DNA of 64,000 nt from Nonlabens sp. MB-3u-79. GTDB taxonomy: Bacteria > Bacteroidota > Bacteroidia > Flavobacteriales > Flavobacteriaceae. Within the stretch, counting starts at the first letter, position 1. Each line of letters opens with the position of its first letter. This document shows positions 57,323-64,000 of the stretch, in pieces. The position numbers were made by a program, and so were the translations under genes. The notes under the pieces were generated by a model. That model was not told where the DNA came from. It worked only from the letters and a program-made list of their open reading frames with translations, and did no database searches. The stretch is taken from contig NZ_CP025116.1 in assembly GCF_002831625.1 (NCBI RefSeq), positions 1,502,501 to 1,566,500 of the forward strand, given 5' to 3'.

Positions 57323-58680
57323 AAGAGTTAGAACACATATCACATTTTTATTTCATCGGGATAGGTGGAATTGGGATGAGTGCGCTGGCTCGTTACCTAA
57401 ATGAACAAGGGAAAAAAGTAGCCGGTTACGATCGCGTTGCTACTTCTTTGACTGAAAAATTAGAGGCAGAGGGAATCGCTATTCATTATGTAGACCATTT
57501 TGAAATGATTCCTGAGGCATTCAAAAACTCAAAAACGGCACAAGTTGTTTACACTCCTGCTGTGCCAGTTGGTTTTGGAGAATTAGTCCGCTTTCGCGAA
57601 AGCGGAGTCAGCACCATCAAACGTGCACAACTCCTAGGTCAGATTTCTAGAACGATGACTTGTCTAGCCATTGCTGGAACTCATGGAAAAACAACTACAA
57701 GTGCTATATTGGCTCATTTACTTTACAAAAGCGATGTCAAGATAACAGCCTTCTTAGGGGGGATTTTAGAAGAATACCACACCAATTATATTTGTTCTGG
57801 AACAGATGTTATGGTCGTTGAAGCAGACGAATTCGACCGTTCCTTCATGCAATTGGATCCAGATATTGCGGGAATTACATCCATGGATGCAGATCATCTG
57901 GATATTTATGGAGATGCAGCGACCTTTGAAAAGACCTTTCATGATTTTGCAGCTCTACTGAAAGGTAAAACTTTGTTGATCAATGAACAACTAGATGTAA
58001 AAGGGCTCCAAGTTGGACTTGACTCTGGAGTGTACCTAGCGCTTAACGAAGTGATCATAGACGGTGCGTACCATTTTGATTTTAAAACTCCTCAAGGTGT
58101 TCTAGAAAAATGCTTTTTAAAGTTACCCGGCAGGCACAACCTGAGTAATGCACTAATGGCTATGGCGGTAGCTTTAGAATACGGAGCAGATGCTGGAAAA
58201 ATCCAATTGGCTTTAGCCTCTTTTCCTGGAGTAGAGCGCAGGTTTACGTACCGCATTGATACGGACAAACGAGTATTGATAGACGACTATGCTCATCATC
58301 CTACAGAGATCAATGCAGTGTTTCAAGCCGTTTCAGAAATGTATCCAGAAGAGAAGAAGTTAGTCGTGTTTCAACCGCATTTATTCTCTAGGACGCGGGA
58401 TTTTATGGACGAATTTGCGCAAGCTTTAAGTCAGTTCGACAAAGTGGGCTTGTTAGATATTTATCCAGCAAGAGAACTTCCTATTGAAGGAATTCATTCA
58501 GAACTGTTGTGTCAAAAAATCAATTCGTTAGAAAATGCACCAGAAGTAGTTAGGCTAGTAGAGAAGAAAGATCTCGAAGAATTTATCGAGGAAATGGACA
58601 TACGAGTTGTCTTGATGTTAGGTGCTGGTGATATAAGTGTAGAAATAAATCAACTCACTAAAAAATGGGGCCATGCATAA
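57319..58680 (+). CDS. murC: UDP-MurNAc: L-alanine ligase
   Basis: 453 aa. Rossmann [11 protein letters not shown] at the start, P-loop [12 protein letters not shown] near 118. A palindrome copy at residues about 91-96 is read RFRES, a frame different from most other copies; it replaces the usual helix before the KRAQLLG motif. Confidence 0.95.
   Translation: MKELEHISHFYFIGIGGIGMSALARYLNEQGKKVAGYDRVATSLTEKLEAEGIAIHYVDHFEMIPEAFKNSKTAQVVYTPAVPVGFGELVRFRESGVSTIKRAQLLGQISRTMTCLAIAGTHGKTTTSAILAHLLYKSDVKITAFLGGILEEYHTNYICSGTDVMVVEADEFDRSFMQLDPDIAGITSMDADHLDIYGDAATFEKTFHDFAALLKGKTLLINEQLDVKGLQVGLDSGVYLALNEVIIDGAYHFDFKTPQGVLEKCFLKLPGRHNLSNALMAMAVALEYGADAGKIQLALASFPGVERRFTYRIDTDKRVLIDDYAHHPTEINAVFQAVSEMYPEEKKLVVFQPHLFSRTRDFMDEFAQALSQFDKVGLLDIYPARELPIEGIHSELLCQKINSLENAPEVVRLVEKKDLEEFIEEMDIRVVLMLGAGDISVEINQLTKKWGHA
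57589..57604. repeat. Dispersed palindrome, copy 12
   Basis: Exact copy in murC, read Arg-Phe-Arg-Glu-Ser. Confidence 0.9.
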
Positions 58681-59389
58681 ACTAAAGAACATTATTAGGT
58701 TGGTGCTGGTTATCTTATTGGTAATAAGCCTTTATGCTTTTGCGTCAAGCAGATATAGTACCAGAAAATTAAAATCCATAAGCATCACATTTACAGACTA
58801 TAGCGATCCTTTGATTTCAGAAAAGAACGTTAATAAATTGTTGATACAAAATAATGATTCTCTTAAGAACCTGAACATAGAAAATCTAGATTTGAATAAG
58901 ACTGAATTACGACTTGTTCAAAATGCAATGATCAGAGATGCAGAGGTTTCTGTTTCTCTTGATGGATGGCTTAAAGTTGTTGTGCAACCTAGAAAGCCTA
59001 TTGCAAGGATCATGGGAAAAACAAATGCTTATCTCGACCAGGATAATTTAATCATGCCACTATCAAAAGAGCATACAGCAAATGTTCCTTTGATATATGG
59101 GTACCGGGAGAACGTACAGGATAAGACCTTTGATTTGATCAATTTTATTAAAGAGGATGAGTTGTTAAAAGCATCTTTTACTCAAGTAGTATTTGATAAA
59201 ATAGATGAGGTGACCTTATCGGTAAGAGCTTTTGATTTTAAAGTGAAGTTAGGAAAAGTAGAAAAGCTCGATCATAAGATGATGAATTACAAAGCCTTTC
59301 TTGCAAAGATGCAAAAGGATAACGGATTGAGCGAGATCAAATCAATAGACTTGCGATTTGACAACCAAGTAGTAGTAATAAAAAAGTAG
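58673..59389 (+). CDS. ftsQ: Cell division protein FtsQ
   Basis: 238 aa, one N-terminal membrane helix (about 7-24) and a POTRA/FtsQ-like periplasmic domain. Low overall conservation; the call rests on topology and its place between murC and ftsA. Overlaps murC by 8 nt. Confidence 0.85.
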   Translation: MHKLKNIIRLVLVILLVISLYAFASSRYSTRKLKSISITFTDYSDPLISEKNVNKLLIQNNDSLKNLNIENLDLNKTELRLVQNAMIRDAEVSVSLDGWLKVVVQPRKPIARIMGKTNAYLDQDNLIMPLSKEHTANVPLIYGYRENVQDKTFDLINFIKEDELLKASFTQVVFDKIDEVTLSVRAFDFKVKLGKVEKLDHKMMNYKAFLAKMQKDNGLSEIKSIDLRFDNQVVVIKK

Positions 59390-59393
59390 GAAA

Positions 59394-60728
59394 ATGGAAC
59401 AACAAGAATATGCAGTAGGACTGGATATAGGTACAACTAAGATTGTAGCTATGATCGGTCGTAAGAATGAATACGGCAAACTTGAGATTCTAGGGGTAGG
59501 GAGATCAAAAAGTTTGGGTGTACATCGCGGGGTGGTAAATAACATTACTCAAACCATTAATTCCATACAACAAGCGGTAAGCCAAGCAGAAGCGGTAAGT
59601 GGGATTAAAATAAAAGATGTGACCGTAGGAATTGCAGGACAGCATATACGCAGTTTGCAACACAGTGATTACATCACTAGAGCAGACAGTGAAGTCGTTA
59701 TTGATCAAGATGACATTGCAAACCTTTGCAATCAGGTGTTTAAACTAGTCATGCTTCCTGGAGAAGAAATTATTCATGTGCTTCCTCAAGAATATAAAAT
59801 TGATGGACAGTCCGACGTGAAGGAACCTGTAGGAATGTACGGTGGTCGTTTAGAAGCAAATTTTCATGTTGTAGTCGGTCAGGTAGCCTCTATACGCAAT
59901 ATTTATAGATGTGTAAAAAGTGCCGATCTTGAATTAAAGAGAATAACCCTAGAACCACTTGCAAGTGCAGATGCAGTCTTGAGTCAAGAAGAAAAAGAAG
60001 CTGGAGTTGCTTTAATCGATATAGGTGGTGGAACTACAGATCTTGCCATTTTTAAAGATGGGATCATACGCCATACGGCTGTAATTCCTCAAGGTGGTAA
60101 CATCATTACTCAGGACATTAAGGAAGGTTGCTCGATCATAGAAAAACAAGCAGAGCTGCTCAAAACAAAATTTGGTAGTGCGTGGCCTGGTGAGAATAAA
60201 GAAAATGAAATAGTCTCTATTCCTGGATTAAGAGGTCGTGAGCCTAAGGAGATCACACTTAAAAACTTGAGTAAAATCATTCACGCTCGTGTTATTGAGA
60301 TATTAGAAACGGTTTTTGTAGAGATTAAAAACTACGGGCATGATGAGCCTAAAAAGCAATTGATCGCAGGAGTAGTGTTAACAGGTGGAGGAAGCCAATT
60401 AAAGCATATCAAACAATTAGCAGAGTATGTGACAGGAATGCCTAGCAGAATAGGATATCCCAATGAGCATCTCGCTGGTGATAGCGATACAGAAAGTACC
60501 AGCCCATTATTTGCAACAGCAGTAGGATTGGTAATGAAAGGTCTAGAAGGACAATTTGAAGAAGATGAAGAAGAAGCAGTAGAAGAAGAAACAGTTCTAG
60601 AGCAATCAACAGAAGAAGGAGAAGAAACAGACGAAGAATCTTCAACTATTTCGGATGAAGTAAAAAAGAAAGGAATTTTTGACGCTTGGGCAACTAGGTT
60701 TAAAGACTTTCTAGATAAAGCAGAGTAA
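59394..60728 (+). CDS. ftsA: Cell division protein FtsA
   Basis: Actin-like FtsZ membrane tether, 444 aa. ATPase motifs VGLDIGTTKIVAMIG at the start and IDIGGGTTDLAIF near 207, LTGGGSQLKHI near 328. An acidic linker (about 385-425) leads to the amphipathic tail GIFDAWATRFKDFLDKAE. Confidence 0.96.
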   Translation: MEQQEYAVGLDIGTTKIVAMIGRKNEYGKLEILGVGRSKSLGVHRGVVNNITQTINSIQQAVSQAEAVSGIKIKDVTVGIAGQHIRSLQHSDYITRADSEVVIDQDDIANLCNQVFKLVMLPGEEIIHVLPQEYKIDGQSDVKEPVGMYGGRLEANFHVVVGQVASIRNIYRCVKSADLELKRITLEPLASADAVLSQEEKEAGVALIDIGGGTTDLAIFKDGIIRHTAVIPQGGNIITQDIKEGCSIIEKQAELLKTKFGSAWPGENKENEIVSIPGLRGREPKEITLKNLSKIIHARVIEILETVFVEIKNYGHDEPKKQLIAGVVLTGGGSQLKHIKQLAEYVTGMPSRIGYPNEHLAGDSDTESTSPLFATAVGLVMKGLEGQFEEDEEEAVEEETVLEQSTEEGEETDEESSTISDEVKKKGIFDAWATRFKDFLDKAE

Positions 60729-60815
60729 TGCAGTTAAGATTGCTCGCTTGCAACAGATAATTAGGAATATCGTGGTGAAACGACCACAAAGCTTAAACCA
60801 TAAAGTAGCCATATT

Positions 60816-62801
60816 ATGAGTGAAGAATTTAACAGCATCGCCTTTGATTTGCCTAAAAACAAATCAAACGTAATCAAAGTCATCGGAGTAGGTGGTGGTG
60901 GTAGCAATGCCATCAAACACATGTACCAGCAGGGCATTAAAGGAGTAGACTTTGTCATCTGCAATACAGATTCACAAGCCCTTGAAAACAGCCCTGTGCC
61001 TAATAAAATACAATTAGGAGTGACTTTAACCGAAGGCTTAGGAGCTGGGGCAAATCCTGAAGTGGGGGAACGAGCAGCACAAGAAAGTATAGAAGATGTT
61101 AGGGCACTCTTAGATTCTAATACTAAAATGGTATTCATTACCGCTGGAATGGGTGGAGGAACTGGAACAGGAGCTGCTCCAGTAATCGCACAAATAGCGC
61201 GCGATATGGACATTCTTACTGTCGGTATCGTCACAACTCCTTTCCAGTTTGAAGGAAAAGTGCGTAATCAGCAAGCGCAAAAAGGAATAGAAAAATTCCG
61301 CAAGAGTGTGGATTCATTGATTATTATCAATAATAATAAATTGAGAGACGTGTATGGAAACTTAGGTTTTAAAGCAGGATTCTCTAAAGCTGATGAGGTA
61401 CTTGCTACTGCCTCAAGAGGTATTGCAGAGGTGATCACAAATCATTACACTCAAAACATTGATTTACATGACGCAAGAACAGTACTAGCAAATAGTGGTA
61501 CTGCTATTATGGGAAGCGCACAATCCACTGGCGCTAACCGCGCTCAAGAAGGAATTCTTAAGGCTTTAGACTCTCCTTTGTTGAATGATAATAAAATTGA
61601 AGGCGCTACCAACGTGTTGCTATTGATCGTCTCTGGGACAGAAGAAATTACTATTGATGAAATAGGTGAAATAAATGAACACATACAGAATGAAGCTGGT
61701 GGTGTAGCAAATATCATTATGGGTGTAGGAGAAGACGAAGCTTTAGGTGACGCGATTTCCATCACTGTTATTGCTACAGGATTTGATGTTGAGCAACAAA
61801 ATGAAATATCCAATACAGAAGCTAAGCGCATTATCCATACACTGGAAGAGGAGCAACGCGCTACAGCAATTTTAGAAGAGAAGACTAGCAATGTGATTGC
61901 TGGTGAATTAATCATGGATCTGGACGAGGAAATAGAAGAGGATCCCGCTTTCGCGAAAGCGGAACAAGCACCAAAAACAGCCCGACCTTCAGAACCTGCT
62001 GAGCCATTAATTATCGTTCATGAACTAGGAGATGAAGAGGTAGAGGAAACAATTGCACCTGTAGTAGAAGAAAACACATTGATTCCTACCACAGAATTTA
62101 TAGAAAACCTCAATGTGGTGTACGAAGAAGTGCTGGATCAGGCTCAGGAATTTGTCATCAAAGAAGTGTCGTCTATTGAGGTCGCTTCAGAAATCACAGA
62201 GGAAGAAGAGAAAGATCAGTTTTTCTTAGATTTTGACATGCCTTTATCAGCACAGTTACAAGACAAAGATGAGCCAGCTATTACCTATCAACTAGAAGAT
62301 ATTGAAGTAAACGATCCTATTAATGTGGTTCCAGTAACAGAGTTTTCTAACGAAGGTGAAAAAAAGTATTCTTTGGAAGATTATATGGAGGTAGAAGATC
62401 AATTGAACGCCGCAAAACCTGCAGAGTCTAAAGAGTCTAAAGAGAATGTAGTAGCAGAGTCAGAAATAAAGATCCTGACCAAAGAAGTGGAACAAACTTC
62501 TAAACAAGTGGATCAAGAGGTTCGTAAAAATGTGGAACCTACTGATCTGCCTCTTAATGAAGCTTTAGTACTTAGAGCAGAAGAACGCAAGCGTAAGATG
62601 CACGCTTATAATTTTAAGTTCAAGAGCTCTCATAGACTAGATGAGATAGAGAAGAAACCAGCCTATTTAAGGCATGGTGTAGAGCTGGATAAATTACCAG
62701 AAGAAAGAGATAGATCAAGAACAACACTTTCTACAGATGAGAATAACGAGATCCAGTTGCGTACTAATAATAATTCTTTTTTACATGATAATGTAGACTA
62801 G
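60816..62801 (+). CDS. ftsZ: Cell division GTPase FtsZ with long acidic linker
   Basis: 661 aa, much longer than the roughly 380 of E. coli. The GTPase domain (to about residue 340) has GVGGGGSNAIKHM and the tubulin signature GGGTGTGAAP. A long acidic linker follows, then a conserved-looking block KRKMHAYNFKFKSS and PAYLRHGVELDK near 590-625 and the end RTNNNSFLHDNVD. An exact palindrome (AFAKAEQ, about 378) opens the linker. Confidence 0.96.
   Translation: MSEEFNSIAFDLPKNKSNVIKVIGVGGGGSNAIKHMYQQGIKGVDFVICNTDSQALENSPVPNKIQLGVTLTEGLGAGANPEVGERAAQESIEDVRALLDSNTKMVFITAGMGGGTGTGAAPVIAQIARDMDILTVGIVTTPFQFEGKVRNQQAQKGIEKFRKSVDSLIIINNNKLRDVYGNLGFKAGFSKADEVLATASRGIAEVITNHYTQNIDLHDARTVLANSGTAIMGSAQSTGANRAQEGILKALDSPLLNDNKIEGATNVLLLIVSGTEEITIDEIGEINEHIQNEAGGVANIIMGVGEDEALGDAISITVIATGFDVEQQNEISNTEAKRIIHTLEEEQRATAILEEKTSNVIAGELIMDLDEEIEEDPAFAKAEQAPKTARPSEPAEPLIIVHELGDEEVEETIAPVVEENTLIPTTEFIENLNVVYEEVLDQAQEFVIKEVSSIEVASEITEEEEKDQFFLDFDMPLSAQLQDKDEPAITYQLEDIEVNDPINVVPVTEFSNEGEKKYSLEDYMEVEDQLNAAKPAESKESKENVVAESEIKILTKEVEQTSKQVDQEVRKNVEPTDLPLNEALVLRAEERKRKMHAYNFKFKSSHRLDEIEKKPAYLRHGVELDKLPEERDRSRTTLSTDENNEIQLRTNNNSFLHDNVD
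61946..61961. repeat. Dispersed palindrome, copy 13
   Basis: Exact copy at the start of the FtsZ linker, read Ala-Phe-Ala-Lys-Ala. Confidence 0.9.
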
Positions 62802-62827
62802 CAATAGTTTCTATAAAACACAAACTG

Positions 62828-62858
62828 CCCAAATACTGTAATGGTTTTTGGGTTTTTT
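62828..62858 (+). terminator. ftsZ terminator
   Basis: CCCAAA with complement TTTGGG around a loop, then seven Ts. Confidence 0.7.
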
Positions 62859-62961
62859 TATGTTTCACAAAATCGTACTTTTGGTTTGTGGATCAGACGA
62901 TGTATATGCAGCCGTCAACAGGACCCAAATAGAATGCTTTACCAATAATAAAAATAGGATT

Positions 62962-63408
62962 ATGAGTTTAGAGAATGAAATCATGACAGCCATTAAAGAG
63001 GCCATGAAAGCAAAAGATCAAACAGCTCTCGCAGCATTAAGAGCCGTAAAGAGTGAGATTTTATTAGCGAGAACATCAGGTACTAGTGACGGGCTGACCG
63101 AAGAAGAGGAAGTTAAGCTGGTTCAAAAATTAGTAAAGCAACGCAAGGACAGTGCTCGCATCTTTTCAGAGCAAAACAGAGAAGACCTCTCGGAGCCAGA
63201 ACTCGCTCAAGCAGCAGTGTTAGAGCAATTTTTACCAGAACAATTGAGTGAAGAAGAAATAACAAAAGTAGTGACCGCTATCATTGCTAAAACAGGTGCC
63301 GCAGGAATGAAAGACATGGGTAAAGTTATGGGAATGGCAAATAAAGAACTCGCTGGCAAAGCAGATGGGAGAACCATAAGTGCTGTTGTAAAAGCACAAC
63401 TGACTTAA
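62962..63408 (+). CDS. GatB/YqeY domain protein
   Basis: 148 aa from the ATG at 62962 (MSLENEIMTAIKEAMKAKDQ); the frame runs back to 62848, but that part overlaps the ftsZ terminator and is not family-like. Matches YqeY, a domain shared with the GatB amidotransferase C-terminus and thought to be tRNA-related; role unknown. Confidence 0.9.
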   Translation: MSLENEIMTAIKEAMKAKDQTALAALRAVKSEILLARTSGTSDGLTEEEEVKLVQKLVKQRKDSARIFSEQNREDLSEPELAQAAVLEQFLPEQLSEEEITKVVTAIIAKTGAAGMKDMGKVMGMANKELAGKADGRTISAVVKAQLT

Positions 63409-63429
63409 TTTTATAATTCGTTTTATTAA

Positions 63430-63466
63430 AAATGGCTGCAATTTATTGCAGCCATTTTTGTTTTTT
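63430..63466 (+). terminator. yqeY terminator
   Basis: Stem AAATGGCTGCAA/TTGCAGCCATTT then a T-run. Confidence 0.88.
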
Positions 63467-63534
63467 GCACTTTTGAGATTATAGAATGTTTGATGATTGG
63501 CAAAATATTTTTTTTAAAAACATTATTGATACGC

Positions 63535-63550
63535 CGCTCTAGCGAAAGCA
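63535..63550. repeat. Degenerate palindrome copy
   Basis: CGCTCTAGCGAAAGCA, three changes from the consensus, intergenic. Confidence 0.5.
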
Positions 63551-63604
63551 AAATATTTTTTTATTTTCTATAAATTAATGTATATTTAAGTGCTAACTTA
63601 AAGC

Positions 63605-63985
63605 ATGAACGAATTACGATATTACGACTTGGGTTATTCTGAGGTATTTATTTTTGAAAATTATTTAATCAACCAGATTAAAGAAGGAGAAATAGTGACT
63701 GTTGATCATGCGCAAGTCTTGAAGGCGATGATTGATAAACACTTTTCAAATCGTAAAATGATTTACATAGGAAATAGAGTCAATTCTTACTCTGTTAATC
63801 CCTTGGTATATTTAAAAGTAGCAGAAATTGATAATTTGTTAGGTATAGGAATTGTCGTGAATTCTGATATTAAAGAAAACACAGCAAATTATGAAAAGCA
63901 ATTCAGCGCAAAACCATTTGAGATATTTGAGAAAATGAACGATGCTATCTTATGGGCGACAGAGCAAATATCTTTACAGGCTTAA
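63605..63985 (+). CDS. STAS/SpoIIAA-like hypothetical protein
   Basis: 126 aa, no signal or membrane helix. The beta-strand/helix alternation and the motif MIYIGNRVNSYSVNP resemble small SpoIIAA-like proteins of flavobacteria. Function unknown. AT-rich upstream region. Confidence 0.6.
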   Translation: MNELRYYDLGYSEVFIFENYLINQIKEGEIVTVDHAQVLKAMIDKHFSNRKMIYIGNRVNSYSVNPLVYLKVAEIDNLLGIGIVVNSDIKENTANYEKQFSAKPFEIFEKMNDAILWATEQISLQA

Positions 63986-64000
63986 AAACTTCCTTTAATT

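Noticed and set aside
60442..60645. Leucine-rich minus-strand frame opposite ftsA
   Set aside because: Leucine runs are the antisense reading of the Glu-rich FtsA linker, not a membrane protein.
62848..62961. Upstream extension of the YqeY gene
   Set aside because: Overlaps the ftsZ terminator and does not resemble the family N-terminus.

Overview
The window comes from a marine-type member of Flavobacteriia (Bacteroidota). Four things point there: gldK, gldL, gldM and gldN (type IX secretion and gliding) with gldB and gldC; an XrtF exosortase pair; promoters of the Bacteroidota type (TAnnTTTG near -7, TTTG near -33); and a DnaG primase with the flavobacterial loss of zinc ligands. Protein families and the dispersed repeat CGCTTTCGCGAAAGCG suggest the Nonlabens/Dokdonia neighbourhood. 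That is inference; no database was searched.

Layout. 30-2278 (minus): galE and an acyl-CoA dehydrogenase. 2357-9495 (plus): anmK, a Glu/Leu-type dehydrogenase coupled to nhaB, an ExbB-ExbD-TonB energiser, and folC. 9500-12061: an accessory patch at tRNA-Val with decayed tRNA copies, a broken GIY-YIG nuclease, a dispersed non-coding repeat and a HipB/HipA module, bracketed by a 37-bp direct repeat. 12071-15629 (minus): a three-gene membrane cassette (63-aa membrane protein, two-domain methyltransferase, sulfatase-fold membrane enzyme) and a GAF protein. 15702-16674: XrtF and its partner. 16800-26548 (minus): a zinc metalloprotease lipoprotein, groES-groEL, and the tightly packed run miaB, sigma-54 activator, lptE, TPR-like protein, secG. 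27081-35478 (plus): topA, an arginase-fold protein lacking obvious metal ligands, then gldKLMN. 35594-46998: oxidoreductase, DUF983, ABC-F, a chain of very small genes, initiator tRNA-Met, dnaG, an atypical response regulator, nadE, gldB-gldC, DUF3820, engB and an alpha/beta hydrolase. 47248-62801 (plus): the division and cell wall cluster mraZ-rsmH-ftsL-ftsI-murE-mraY-murD-ftsW-murG-murC-ftsQ-ftsA-ftsZ, then yqeY and a STAS-like protein.

How they work together. Most of the window is core: peptidoglycan precursor synthesis and division, peptidoglycan recycling (anmK), outer-membrane biogenesis (lptE, secG), TonB-type energisation and type IX secretion. The variable parts are the tRNA-Val island, the glycan-like membrane cassette, the small-gene chain at 39.3-39.8 kb and several repeat families.

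The strongest unexplained signal is the 16-bp palindrome. Its 14-bp core occurs 13 times, plus two decayed copies. It is stop-free in every frame and lies both between genes and inside essential genes such as ftsZ, murC and murD. Other signals are a ~165-bp repeat in two copies 17 kb apart and three tandem arrays of 7-bp units with unrelated sequences.
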